Below, piece after piece: positions 52,022 through 63,345 of a DNA stretch of 64,000 bases; position 1 is the first letter of the stretch, and each line of letters opens with the position of its first letter. The notes beneath the pieces were generated by a model that was not told the DNA's origin, did not search any database, and saw only the letters and a program-made list of their open reading frames with translations. Made by a program: the position numbers and the translations under genes. Source of the stretch: Girardinichthys multiradiatus (Eukaryota; Chordata; Actinopteri; Cyprinodontiformes; Goodeidae); the NCBI RefSeq assembly GCF_021462225.1, contig NC_061805.1, positions 52,472,496 to 52,536,495 of the forward strand. Direction: 5' to 3'.

Positions 52022-52700
52022 TGTATTCTTGTCTATCCCATATTGTGTAATTAATCTGTTAAATGGGATGAACTGAATTCCTTCAAATATATGTTCCAGG
52101 TATTCATTTCCTTTACTCCTCCAGTCTGGAAAGTTTATCATGATATTTTTTTGTAGGATGTCAGGGTTGTTCCAGATGGGTGTGCGTCTCCATGGGATTA
52201 GTGAAGAACCTGTCATTTTTAGATATTACCACCATGCTGTAAGAGTGGTGCTTATATTGAGGCTTTTAAAGCAAATATGTCATTTTATATTTGAGCTTAT
52301 AAATGGTAGATCTGAAATCTTAATATTATTGCATAATATTACATCTAGCCAGGGTTTTTCTAGAAGACTGTGTTTAAAACATTTTGAGATGCATTGTAGC
52401 CTGTTGGCTAAAAAGTAATAATGAAAGTTAGGCAGATCTAGTCTTCCTTTATCTTTGGTCTTTTGTAATGTTTTTTAGCTAATACTCAGGGGTTTATCTT
52501 TCCAAAGAAATTTTGTGATGGAGGAGTTCAGAGATCTAAACCAGTCAGATGGTTTATTTGTGATAATTGAAAATAAGTAATTGATTTTTAGCAAGAAAAT
52601 CACTTTTATTGAAGCAAACCTGCCTATGAGTGATTTGGGTTTTATTCACTGAATTGTGTTTGTTTTAGAGAAAAGAATGTGATAAAAAAATTATTTGTGG
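52022..52700 (-). repeat. L1-type LINE ORF2 C-terminal remnant
   Basis: The minus strand reads 'SLIPWRRTPIWNNPDILQKN' and 'FPDWRSKGNEYLEHIFEGI', then further upstream, through stops, 'LDLPNFHYYFLANRLQCI' and 'SQNFFGKINP'. These are C-terminal ORF2 blocks of L1/Tx1-group LINEs. Frameshifts and stops are frequent. Confidence 0.75.
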
Positions 52701-52789
52701 GAAGATGTTAATACAGGTGTGTAAACTTGTTTTGCACCATGTGTTTTGGATCAACTGGAGCAAAACTGTGAATGCAAGAGGTTTTTAAA

Positions 52790-52992
52790 GATATTTTTTT
52801 GGCACTAGTGGCCTTTATTTTAATTTGTTTTTACAGTTGGCAGACAGGAAAGAGAGGGGGAGACATTCAGCAAATGTCACCGGGTCCAGGACTTGCACCT
52901 GAGATGGCTGCTTTGAGGACTATAGCCTCTGTAAATGGTCGTGCGCCTAACCCCTACACCATCAGCGCCACACCCAATGCAAGAGGTTTTTG
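52790..52992 (-). repeat. tRNA-derived SINE
   Basis: On the minus strand it starts with 'gcgctgatggtgtaggggtt' (A-box-like) and continues 'gtgcaagtcctgg' (degenerate B box), and 'ctctctttcctgtctgcc' before an A-rich, 'ataaaggccac' tail. This is a common teleost tRNA-SINE layout. Confidence 0.7.
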
Positions 52993-52994
52993 AT

Positions 52995-55215
52995 GTGTGA
53001 GTTAAAGAATACAGTTTGTGTCCTCGTACTTAAAAATCTCAAGAGATGTAACTATTGTTTTGTGAGACAGAAAAGCTTCTACAAATAAAAAACTCCTACG
53101 TTTCTCTCTGTGGATTCAAATTCACAGTCACTATGCACACATAGTTTTGCCCCAGATTTACCTTCACAGGTAACATGTCTATGTGTTTTAAAGTAACTTC
53201 CCCAAGGTCACGTACTGGGTCAACTTGACCAGAACAGCTGCAGGATGTAATAATTATTTACATTGCTGGACTATATTTGTACAGCTTACACGCTTGTTTA
53301 AAATAACAGATCAATTAATTGTTTCTCATGCCAAGAATATTTCCTTATCTAAACTGTTCCTGAACTCAACTCGCATGCTATTTGGAAATACAGAGCAATT
53401 ACTCTTTTCTTACGCCAAGAAAATTTTTCTCTCCTCAAGTCTCTCGTCTTTTTCCGAGTTTTGAATCTTCAGGAGCTGCTTTCCACCTGCAGCCGTGCAG
53501 CTCAAACGTCTGCCGAGAGGAAATCCAACAACGTGTTAATGTTGTCAACTTCCTCTTCCTCTTTTTAGGTACCGTATTGATTGAGATTGCCGCTTTTAGT
53601 TGACAGATGTTGAGTCAAGCCCTGGACCAGTGTCTCCATGGGAACTGGTTAACATCTTGATTACCACTAACCCAGCTCTGGACCTTCTCCTGTTATTTGG
53701 TCAGAATCCAAGCAGAAGCTGTTAATCCTGACAGAAGATTTCTTTCTTGACTTTCCAACCATCCAATTTCTGCAATCCCAGTTCTTTATCAGTAATGCAA
53801 AAAGAATTTCAATTTTAACTGAACCCTGTGTGTCAGTGAAAAAAGTGGCTCTCCTACAGATGACTCAACTTTCAGCAGCAGCACTTTAACAGACTGTGAT
53901 ACAGCTGTGCAGCTCCAGAAAGAAGAACCTCAGCTGGTGAAACAAGACAGGCTCTGTGGACATCTGACCATGGGAAGGTGGTGAGGATCTTGATCCCTGA
54001 GGGTCTAAAGAAGCTTCTCTGTTTGCTCAATCTGCTCCAAGGAATCCACAAAAGTTAGAAACTGACTCAGATCTTCCATCTGGACTATTCTTCTGGGAAA
54101 GCTTCAGATTGATCTGCACTAGGTTCTGCATCCTTCAGACTCATCAAAAAAGTCAAAAACAAGATTTGATATTTTTTCCACCCTCTTTTCTCTGGACCTC
54201 ACTGGAGTGATCACATCTCCAGGTGAGTAAACTCTGGTAATGGTGGAATAATGGAGATGTTTTCAGATCTTAGTATTAAAGTAATAAGGCTGGAGAACCT
54301 CAGCTGGAAAATGTTTTTCTTAGATTAAAGTAAAATGTTGGGATGTTTTCTTCAGTATTGTATTTATTACACTTAGTTTGTTTTGGGACTAATACATGGA
54401 AAAGTCCTCACAAGTTTTATTATATATAAAACTGATTTATTAAATATAAAATCCTTTTAAAGTCAGAACCCTCGACTTACAGGACGTCAAGATTAGCTTT
54501 TGTTTTTGGTGTTTCATAAGTGCTGCTGCTGCAAAAAGCTATTTTCTTTAAAGGTTTAATAATGTTGTATTCTATTCTATTCTGAACTACACCTACGGTT
54601 TCCTCCTGCAGCAGAAAAAACAAAAAGAGCAGGCTTGTTTCTGTTGGTTTGACACCGCAGACGTTTCAATACATCCTGTTTTGCTGTGTGACAATATTGT
54701 TGGGTAACCGAGTCGTTTCAAGTTCTTAAAAAAAAAGAAGCTTAAAAAAAAAAGAAATCTGAGTAAAATCACTTAACATCTGTGTCCTGAAGCATGCTGC
54801 AAAAAACGAGTAGATCTGACTGATCTGCACTCTGAGACCTAAACCTCACTCTTAACTCACCAATCAAGTTCATTTAAAGCATGAATCACAGAGTTTAGAA
54901 CTGCACTTCAAAAGGCAAATCATTTTAGGGGTTAATATTTGTTGAAAGAACAAACTGAAAATGTACATTTAATTTAACTTTCAGAACCGCAGTGATCTTA
55001 AAGCTGATCCAAAGCCTGAAAGGTATCAAGTTCTGTTTGATACTCAGATTTCTGCAGTGAGATTATTTTAGTGGTCCAATGACATCAGAAAGTTTCTACA
55101 GGTGTGCAACTTTATGAAAAACATTTTAGTATGTGGGCAGAAATATGGCATTTGAACATAGCCCCAAATTATGCAAGAATCACCAACTGAATGTTATATT
55201 AATATGTTGCAAAGT
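52995..55215. other. intergenic, nothing recognised
   Basis: Short unsupported frames only. Homopolymer A runs occur at 54,728-54,752. No exon was identified. Confidence 0.4.
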
Positions 55216-55219
55216 ACAA

Positions 55220-57165
55220 CTCATACCGTACCACTTTATTTCTAAAGCACTTAAAAAACAACGTAACAGCTGACCAAAGTGCTGTACACAATTACACGAC
55301 AGAACAAGAATAGAACAAAACACAATTATAAAAAAATACAACAGATACATAGAAACCGTAAAACATTAAGACAGTGATGCTATCTCACTCTGGGTTAAAA
55401 GCCAAAGAGAAAAAAATGTGTTTTTAAACGAGTTTTAAAAACAGCAAGGGAAGGAGCCTTCCTAACATTCAGTGGCAGCTCATTCCACCATTTAGGAGCT
55501 AATACTGCAAAGGCCCTGTCTCCTCTGGTTTTATAGACTGTCTTTGGGACTGCCAAAAGCATCTGATCACATGATCGAAGAGCATGCAAAGGCATATACG
55601 ATGGAAGCAGCTCAGACAAATGAGTAAGACCGTTAAGAGACTTAAAACCAAATAAAATAATTTTAAAATGGTTTCGGAACTGGACGAGAAGCCAATGAAG
55701 GGACGCCAAAGCCAGAGTTATGTGTTCCTGTTTAGAAATGCCGGTTAAAAACCCTGCAGCAGCATTTTGTACCTGCTGCAGATGGGAGAAGGAGGCCTGG
55801 CTAACTCCAATCAAAAGAGAGTTACAAGTATCCAGGCATGAGGTAATAAAAGCATGGTTTACCGTCTCTAGGTCGCGTCTAGGAAGGAGGGACTTGATTT
55901 TTGACAGGCGCCTTAAGTGAAAAAAGGAGGACTTAACCACAGTGTTGATGTGCCAGTAAATTTTAGGCCGGGGGCCATTTTTACCCCGGAATTGCTGACA
56001 CTGGGTTTTTCATATGTGGCCAAAGAAGAATAGTCAAATGTGGGAATACAGCTAGAACCACCAGGCTTAAAAATCATAACCTCTGTATTTCTTTTATTAA
56101 AATGGAGAAAACTCAGTGTAATCCATCCCCTAATGTCATCAAGACAGTCCAGGACAGGCTCTGTGGAGCTGTTATATTTTAAAGGGAAATAAACTTGACA
56201 GTCATCAGCATATAAATTAAATTGTATTCCAATACTTTCTAAAAATAGAGCAAAGTGGCAACAAATACAACAAGAACAGAAGAAGACCTAGAATAGAGCC
56301 CTAAGGTACTCCCCAGGGAAGGGTAGCAGAAGCAGAGGTAAAATCATCCATCTTCACACTGAAAGTCCTATCAAGGAGGTTGGACCTAAACTATCGCAGA
56401 GCTAAATCAGTGATGCCCACCCACTGCTCCAGTCTGGAGATGAGGATGTCATGGTCCACTGTATCAAAAGCAGCTAAAAATGTGTAATTAAAAACCTTTA
56501 AAAGAGCAGATTCAGTGCTGTGGTGCGTTTTGAATCCAGACTGGAACACTTCCAAAATGCTAGAATTATCCGGGAAGGCCTTTAGCTGGATGTAACCTAT
56601 TTTTTCCAGAATTTTGGATATAAAGGCAACTTGGAGATTGACCTAAAGTTTGACAAAGAAGAGGAATCAAGGCCAGGTTTTTTCAAAAAAGGTTGCACAG
56701 CAGCATTTCTAAAATAACTTGGCACCACACTGGGTTTCAAACTGCTGTTAGAAATGTTAAGTAATAAAAGGGCCAACAGTAGGAAAAACCCCCTTAAGAA
56801 AGAAAGATCAAGGGGGGAGCCAGATGCCTTCTAGTTTCTCTAGATATGAGAGGGAAATAAGCTCCAAGTGATAAAATACAGGAGGGCAGGGGCCAGGATG
56901 GATGGGTCACAGGTGGGAAAGAGAATGCAAGCCCTAGTGTTAACAACCTTGTCCAAGAAAAACTGAGGAAACTTATCACAGAGTTCTCTGGAAGCTTCCG
57001 GGGGGACAGGTTCATGAGCATTAAGAGCGGTGTTAGAGACTAATGTCCACCCTTTCATCAAACGTTTTGACAGGTGACCTTTGACCTTTAAGGGGGGTCG
57101 TGGGGGACTGAGAACAGGTGGCAACAGGTGGTGTAGGGGGTGTGACTGAAGGGCGTAACTGTGCA
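55220..57165 (-). repeat. degenerate LINE (L2-like) reverse transcriptase
   Basis: Best preserved at 55,395-55,940 (181 codons): 'LETVNHAFITSCLDTCNSLL', 'LQQVQNAAAGFLTG', 'EHITLALASLHWLLVQFRNH' and 'RGDRAFAVLAPKWWNELPLN', the C-terminal end of an L2-like LINE RT. Upstream, broken frames at 56,400-56,560 retain RT-like pieces (about 'FQSGFKTHHSTESALLKVFN'). 56,794-57,166 holds a more N-terminal part. The 3' tail is around 55,225-55,300 ('tttatttctaaagcactt'). Confidence 0.8.
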
Positions 57166-57225
57166 TGCTGATTAGATGTCGTCAAAAAGTGTTTTTGTCA
57201 TACATTGCTTTAGCAAAGCTTAAGG

Positions 57226-57910
57226 TAACTAAAATGGTCATTCGTTTTCCAATTTGACTGTCTCATGAGTTCAAACCAAACCTTCTCAGAATCAGAATCA
57301 GCTTTATTGCCAGGTTCATACGTACAACAAACAAGGAATTTGACTCCGGTACACTTTGCTCTCTGGGTTTCTTTTTTGCTTTTTTGTGTTATAAGATATA
57401 TTCTGCATATACCCTTATATCCATAAATACATATATACAATATACACATATTCAAAGGTGGATTTGCAACTTCAGTATAAGGTTGTTTTGTACTCTATTA
57501 AATATTCAACAGAGAAACAGCCTGGAGGAAGAAACTGTCTCTGTGGTGGCTGGTTTTAGTGAACAGTGCTCTGTAGCGCCACCTGAAGGTAAAACTCTAA
57601 ACAGTTTATGTGCAGGGTGTGTGGGGTCTGCAGAGATTTTAGCAGCTCTTTTCCTGACCCTTGACCTGTATAAGTCCTGGATGGAGGGAAGGTCAGCTCT
57701 GATTATTCTCTCTGTAGTCCTGATTATTCGTTGCAGTCTGGACCTGTCCTGTTCTGTAGATGATCCAAACGATGGCAGTGTAGAAGATGACCAGCAGCTC
57801 CTGTGGAAGGTTGAACTTCTTGAGTCGCCTCAGGAAGTACAGTCTCTGCTGAAACTAAAATTATCATTCGTTTTCCAATTTGAGTCTCATGAGTTCAGAC
57901 CAAACCTTCT
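57226..57910 (-). mobile_element. 5'-truncated LINE insertion with a long target-site duplication
   Basis: A minus-strand LINE 3' end (AATCAG repeats and 'ctttattgccagg' at 57,287; body to about 57,850, including pieces of the conserved C-terminal end in reverse) is bracketed by two nearly identical 60-base stretches. The left one (57,226-57,286) and the right one (about 57,851-57,910) share 'tcattcgttttccaattt' and 'catgagttca.accaaacc', with a few substitutions and one two-base gap. Confidence 0.85.
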
Positions 57911-58022
57911 AGCTGTGCTATCAACGTCTAATTTCGAAACAGTGCTCCAGTACATCCGGGACCCTGGCAGCCCAAAAATTGACACGTAGAAGCAAATTCC
58001 TAAAAACTGCTCCATCTCCTCA

Positions 58023-58560
58023 TTCAATTCAAATTCAAATTCAAAAATACTTTATTAATCCCAAAGAGAAATTAAATGTTGTTGTAGCTCATATTAGGAA
58101 GGTTTCTTCAAAGAGACGTTGTAGATGCTGATGGCTGTGGGCAGGAAGGATCTCCTGTAGCGCTCCGTCTTACAGCAGATCTGAAGAAGCCTCTGACTGA
58201 AGACACTCTGTTGTTGTAGGACAGTCTCATGAAGAGGATGCTCAGGGTTCTCCATAATGTTCTTCATTTTATGAAGAATCCTTCTTTCCACAATGATCTC
58301 CAGAGGTTCCAGAGGAGTCCCCAGAACAGAACCAGCCTTCTATATCAGCTTGTTGAGCTTTTTTAAGACCCTGGTTCTGATGCTGCTTCCCCAGCAGATG
58401 ATGGCAGAAGAGATCAGACTCTCCACAACAGACTTATAGAAGATCTGCAGCATCTTGCTGCAAACACCAAAGGACCTAAGCTTCCTCAAGAAGTACAGTC
58501 TGCTCTGTCCCTTCTTGTAGATGGCTTCACAGTTGCATCTCCACTCTAGTCTGTTGTTCA
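58023..58560 (-). mobile_element. 5'-truncated LINE inserted in a piggyBac remnant
   Basis: The 3' tail is 'caaattcaaaaatactttat' with TTCAAA repeats at 58,023-58,050. Minus-strand frames encode 'AIYKKGQSRLYFLRKLRSFG', 'MLQIFYKSVVESLISSAIIC' and 'WGSSIRTRVLKKLNKLI', then 'ERYRRSFLPTAISIYN'. This is the RT C-terminus of an L2/CR1-group LINE. At its far end similarity switches abruptly to piggyBac transposase. Confidence 0.85.
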
Positions 58561-59115
58561 TAGGTAACGGACAGTGGTTTCTCTGGGTCTTGCTGGCACA
58601 CAAAGAGGTTAGATTGCTCCACCATGTTCTCAATGCAGGCCTTACCAAGCAGGCCCCTGAAATACTTAATGGGAGACTTCATGCCTGTGGGTTGGGGTAG
58701 ACTGCCTTTCCATTGTGGGACTGGAGAAATGCTCCTGCTTTTCTTCCACACCAACCCTTTAGCCTTTTTTGGTTCTTGCTGTGGAGTAGGTGGACCTACA
58801 AAACAAACAAATATCCTTAGTATTTAATGAACCTGCCAATGTAATGCGACATATAAATAATAGCTGCACTTTCACGCACAGTAAACTGTAACTGCACTTT
58901 CACCCTCACTGTCCACCCTGTCCTCACAGCTCCTCCTTTCCTTGCTGTCTCCACTGTCCTCATTCTCTGGCTCGTAGTCTTCATCATTCTCACTGCCCCT
59001 ATCAACCTCACTCTCTCCTTGCTGGGTTGCAAGCTGCTCCTTTTCTTCATCACTAAATCCTAATTCATCCTCACTACCATCTACAGGAATGCTAATTTGG
59101 TTTTCTTCCGTAAGA
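58560..59115 (-). pseudogene. piggyBac transposase N-terminal remnant
   Basis: Minus-strand frames give an acidic N-terminus ('PVDGSEDELGFSDEEKEQLA', 'GSENDEDYEPENEDSGDS'), as in piggyBac-derived transposases. After a stop-containing gap comes 'PTGMKSPIKYFRGLLGKACI' and 'ENMVEQSNLFVCQQDPEKPL', matching the start of the conserved DDE_Tnp_1_7 region ('SPVEYF...FTPELIEQIVEQTNLY'). The catalytic part is missing, cut by the LINE at 58,023-58,560. Confidence 0.75.
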
Positions 59116-59775
59116 AACTATAAAACATTGTTGCATTCATTCTGTAAATGGAAGAAAAGTGTGTCAAACAGAGTCATATGCAATATAGAAAGGACTCACA
59201 AAATGCATTATTATAGCAGACTCTAGAATATTAGTGCACACCATCAACATGCCGGGCTAGCAATACAATGGTAATCTTAATGGTGCAGTGTTACCCTATG
59301 GCAACATCCACATTTTAACAGTTTAACATTATTAAATGATCAAATACAGAGCAATACACCACAGAATAGTGAACTAACCCTACCTCACTTACTGTTGAGT
59401 ATGTATTTTTTCACTGTCAAAAAATGTCAGCGCTACAATAGAAAATGTGTTAAAGGCCTAATTATTCCAACCAGCATCATCCACAACTTCACAATACCCT
59501 GGGCACATTAATAACTAGACATTTCAAGGTGCAAATTATTAAATAATAATTAAAATACAAAACCCCCCTGACACGTTGCCGTGTCAACATCCCATTTAAT
59601 AGAGGTTCTTGCATCCAGTTTGATAAAACCTCTATGGAAGACCGATCCTGCCATAATTAAGAAAAAATATATAAATAAATAAATGACTCAATAAAGTAAT
59701 TACTGGGCCAAAACGTAGCTAGAAATATAAAGTAGTGTACCATTAAATGCAAAACATAATAAGAAAGTTATGAAA
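59116..59775. other. intergenic, AT-rich, nothing recognised
   Basis: No exon or repeat assigned. It may include the 5' end of the piggyBac remnant. Confidence 0.4.
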
Positions 59776-59779
59776 TTAT

Positions 59780-60125
59780 TGATCAGTCGGTCATTTTCTA
59801 CCGCTTATTCCATAGTGGGTCACAGGGGAGCTGGTGCCTATCTCCAACAGTCTATGGGCGAGAGGCATGGTCCACCCTGGCCAGGTTGCCAGTCCATCGC
59901 AGGGCAACACACACATTCATACACCTAAGGGCAATTTAGAGAGACCAATTAACCTAACAGGCATGTCTTTGGACTGTGGGAGGAAGCCGGAGTACCCGGT
60001 GAGAACCCACACATGCACAGGGAGAACATGCAAACTTCATGCAGAAAGACCCCCGGCCAGGAATCAAACCCAGGACCTTCTAGTTGCAAGGCAACTGTGC
60101 TACCAACTGCACCACCATGCAGCCC
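59780..60125 (-). repeat. SINE-like dispersed repeat, second copy
   Basis: Opposite orientation to the copy at 11,440-11,660. Contains 'ccaggttgccagtccatcgc', 'gcatgtctttggactgtggg', 'gccggagtacccggtgag', 'agggagaacatgcaaac' and 'ggaatcaaacccaggacctt'. It is a very common teleost repeat and longer here than at 11,440. Confidence 0.8.
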
Positions 60126-60499
60126 TAAATTATTGATTGATTAATCGGATATAAATATACATATTTCTCTTTTCTATGATCTACTATTTTTATTTAAACC
60201 ACCAATTTTCAAATCATATTTTTTTCTGGAACTCTATATTTTTCCTTTGTTTATTTAATACAAGTGGATTTCTTGCTGTTTTATTTTTCCTGCCCTTTAT
60301 TTCTTTCAAATTTATTTAAAACATGTTTTTTGTTTCATTATAAATATATTATTTCGCTGTCCTTTTATTTGTTAAGCACTGATATATTTTCCCTCTAATA
60401 TACCCCTGTTGTATTTTTACCCAACAGATTTCCCTGAACCCATTTATTTCCATCTTTATTGGTCGCTGTATTGTCTTTTTCTCCTCAACGTGAGGAAGA

Positions 60500-60700
60500 A
60501 ATGTAAATACGAACGGGGCGGGACTGAGACAGAGGGGGCGGTCTTTGGACCGGCGTCACCGACTCAGCTTCTCTCCTATTGGCTGAGGTCCAGCCTCCAG
60601 GAAGTAGCTGCTGAGCCTCTGGCTGGTTCTGAAAAGGAGCTAGCATAAACGGCTAACTTAACTTCCGTCATGTTGCTGAAGAAGTCAGGAACGTTGTGGA
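60500..60700 (+). promoter_or_regulatory. possible GC-box/CCAAT promoter
   Basis: A short GC-rich island holds 'ggggcgggac' (60,516), 'gggggcggtc' (60,534) and an inverted CCAAT ('attggctg', 60,579). No downstream coding exon could be found, so this is tentative. Confidence 0.3.
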
Positions 60701-61390
60701 TTTGGTGGTAGATAGCGCTGTTAGTTGGGATAGTTTACTGTATCCTGTTAAATTGAACTGAGAGAATACTTCAGTTTGCTGACGTAGTAAGAGGAAGTCA
60801 CATTTTCGGACGCGCTTTCAAAGTGAAAGCTTCACTCGATGGAGTTTTCACAAACTCAACAAAGAACTTCAATGTTAAATTAGCATCTTTAAACATTTAC
60901 AGTGATACTTTCTGAACAATAATAAAATATAAATGTTTCAACTATAAATCCTAGTAAATATGGCCAATATTATTCAACATATTGTAGCATGTTCTGTAAT
61001 TAGATTGTTCCAGAGCATTTTTACAGTTACACATTCCTGCAGCAGCTCTGTAGTTTGGACGTTCACGACAGTTTACGGCAGGGAGGGAGAGCGGAAGGGA
61101 GGAAAAGGAGACGGGGGTTTTCTCTCTCTCTGACTGGTTCTGTGCGGCATAGCTGTGGCCGACAACAGCTATTAGAATAAATCGCTCCATCTTTACCGAG
61201 AGTCATTCTTAATATGAGTTACAACGTTTAGACAGAGAGAATGTTACAATAATAACCTTTTTAAAGTAAACTGTCATTCAAGTATGATTTTTATTCTGAT
61301 TAAGAGTTCAGTTTCTATAAATGTCACTGTTTTATTTATATTTCATGTGATATTTCTAAATTAAACCCTCATAAACATGGGAAAAATTAC
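60700..61390. other. intergenic, nothing recognised
   Basis: No exon was recognised. 60,920-61,340 is AT-rich except for a GA-rich patch at 61,080-61,135. Confidence 0.4.
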
Positions 61391-61399
61391 CTACATCAG

Positions 61400-62720
61400 C
61401 ATGTGGAGATTGGGCGCGGTACAGGCAGGCCAGGAACAAACTAACAAAAGAGATCAAAGCAGCTAAGAGAAGCTACAGTGAGAAGCTGAAGAACATCCTT
61501 TCTACTGGTGACACTTCAGCTGTATGGACTGGTCTGAGAAACCTGACTGCCTATAGGAGCCCCTCCACCCATCCTGAACAGAGTCGTCTCCTGGCCTACC
61601 GTCTGAATGGTTTCTACTGCAGACATGACAAGAAGCCATTCACACCTCAAACCATCTGCTCCACATCCCATTCAGGAACAAGTTCCTCCCATAAAGTAAC
61701 CAACCCCCCACCTTCAGATCCTCTACCTGCACTAAAGATATCAGAGGAAGAGGTAAACAGACTCTTTCAGCGCATGAAAACAAAGAAAGCAGGAGGACCT
61801 GATAACATCTCCCCATTATGTCTGAAAGCCTGCGCACATCAACTCGCTCCGATCTACACAAGGATCTTCAATAAGTCACTGGAGAAATGTGAGGTCCCCT
61901 CCTGCCTCAAACGATCCACCATCTTCCCAGTGCCCAAGAAACCCACCATCATAGGATTAAATGACTACAGGCCTGTAGCCCTGACGTCTGTGGTCATGAA
62001 ATCCTTTGAGAGGCTGGTGTTGAAGCACCTGAAAGACATCACAGGCCCCCTGCTGGACCTCCTGCAGTTTGGTTACCGAGCAAACAGGTCAGCAGATGAT
62101 GCTGTTAACTTAGGTCTACACTTCATCCTGCAACACCTCGACCACCCAGGGACGTACGCCAGGATCCTGTTTGTAGACTTCAGCTCGGCCTTCAACACCA
62201 TCATACCAGACATCCTCCACCAGAAGCTCACCCAGCTCAACGTCCCAGCCTCCTTCATCCATCTCAGTGAGGTTTGGATCATCCACAAAACAGGACAGGT
62301 CCAGACTGCAACGAATAATCAGGACTGAAGAGAGAATAATCAGGGCTGACCTTCCCTCCATCCAGGACTTATACAGGTCAAGGGTCAGGAAAAGAGCTGC
62401 TAAAATCTCTGCAGACCCCACACACCCTGCACATAAACTGTTCAGAGTTTTACCTTCAGGTGGCGCTACAGAGCACTGTTCACTAAAACCAGCCACAGAG
62501 ACAGTTTCTTCCTCCAGGCTGTTTCTCTGTTGAACATTTAATAGAGTACAGAACAACAGCATACAGATGTTGCAAATGCACCATTTTATTATATATGTGT
62601 ATATTGTACATTGTAAATATGTTTATTCTGTAATACAAAAACAAAACCAAAGAGCAAAGTGTACCGGAGTCAAATTCCTTGTTTGTATGTAAGAACTTGG
62701 CAATAAAGCTGATTCTGATC
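61400..62720 (+). repeat. internally deleted LINE (family of the 43,128-46,300 element)
   Basis: RT blocks 'KAGGPDNISPLCLKACAHQL', '[20 protein letters not shown]', 'LQFGYRANRSADDAVNLGLH' and '[19 protein letters not shown]' run to about 62,260. There the sequence jumps to the extreme C-terminus ('RLQRIIRTEERIIRADLPSI', 'HPAHKLFRVLPSGG'), deleting the part with the catalytic FADD motif. The 3' tail 'tggcaataaagctgattctg' ends at 62,718. The same deletion-type 3' sequence is found, in reverse, at 57,287-57,850. Confidence 0.85.
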
Positions 62721-63145
62721 TAATGTAAGATTCCAGAATTAAAGCAATACTAATATGGCAATATCTCCTAATCTTTTAGTGTATTTATAACACCATAAAA
62801 GAAAAGTGTATCTTTGTAGAATTAAGCTACATCATCTCTATATGTCCATTCATTTCTATCTGATGTGGAAATTGAAAATGAGACCTCTGGAATATTGTAA
62901 TATTACTTATATTTACACTATAATCCTCAACTTAAAAGAAAAATGTCTGCCAGAGATCAATTCCTGTTAGGAGTTAGGTTATGAGTTGACCGTCTGTCAC
63001 TAAAAGTATACATATCTGCTGTGAAAATCTGACGCCATATTTCTCAGCATACATGCAACATTTTGTCCAGAGGTATAACACCTGTAGGGTACTCAGATTT
63101 GCAAATGTGAGTTCCAGTTGTACTTTGCAATATAGTACAGTATAT
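62720..63145. other. intergenic, nothing recognised
   Basis: AT-rich single-copy-looking sequence between a LINE and a SINE. Confidence 0.4.
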
Positions 63146-63149
63146 AGTA

Positions 63150-63345
63150 TGGGGTAGCTATGGCTCAGGTGGGAAGAGTTCATCCTATAACCGGTGGGTT
63201 GCCAGTTCAAACCCAGTTCCTCCTGTTTCAGTCGTTGGGTCCTTGAGCAAGACACTTAAGCACCCCAGAACGCTCCCTGCACCACACAATGGCAGCCCAC
63301 TGCTCCCTATAAGGGATGGGTTAAATGCAGAGGACAATTTCATTT
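63150..63345 (+). repeat. tRNA-derived SINE
   Basis: 'ggtagctatggctcaggtgg' gives an A box, 'tgccagttcaaaccc' a B box, and 'ccttgagcaagacacttaag' with 'ctccctataagggatggg' are standard teleost SINE words. Confidence 0.85.

Noticed and set aside
34970..59115. A Teratorn-like fusion of a piggyBac transposon with a herpes-type virus
   Set aside because: The piggyBac remnant at 58,560-59,115 is about 7 kb away and truncated. All viral genes here are of Maverick type with their own integrase, and no herpesvirus-type gene was seen.
19280..63345. Possible tRNA genes at SINE heads (19,280; 52,990; 63,150)
   Set aside because: A- and B-box-like words are present, but no cloverleaf with matching acceptor stem could be drawn, and each is followed by a SINE body and tail.
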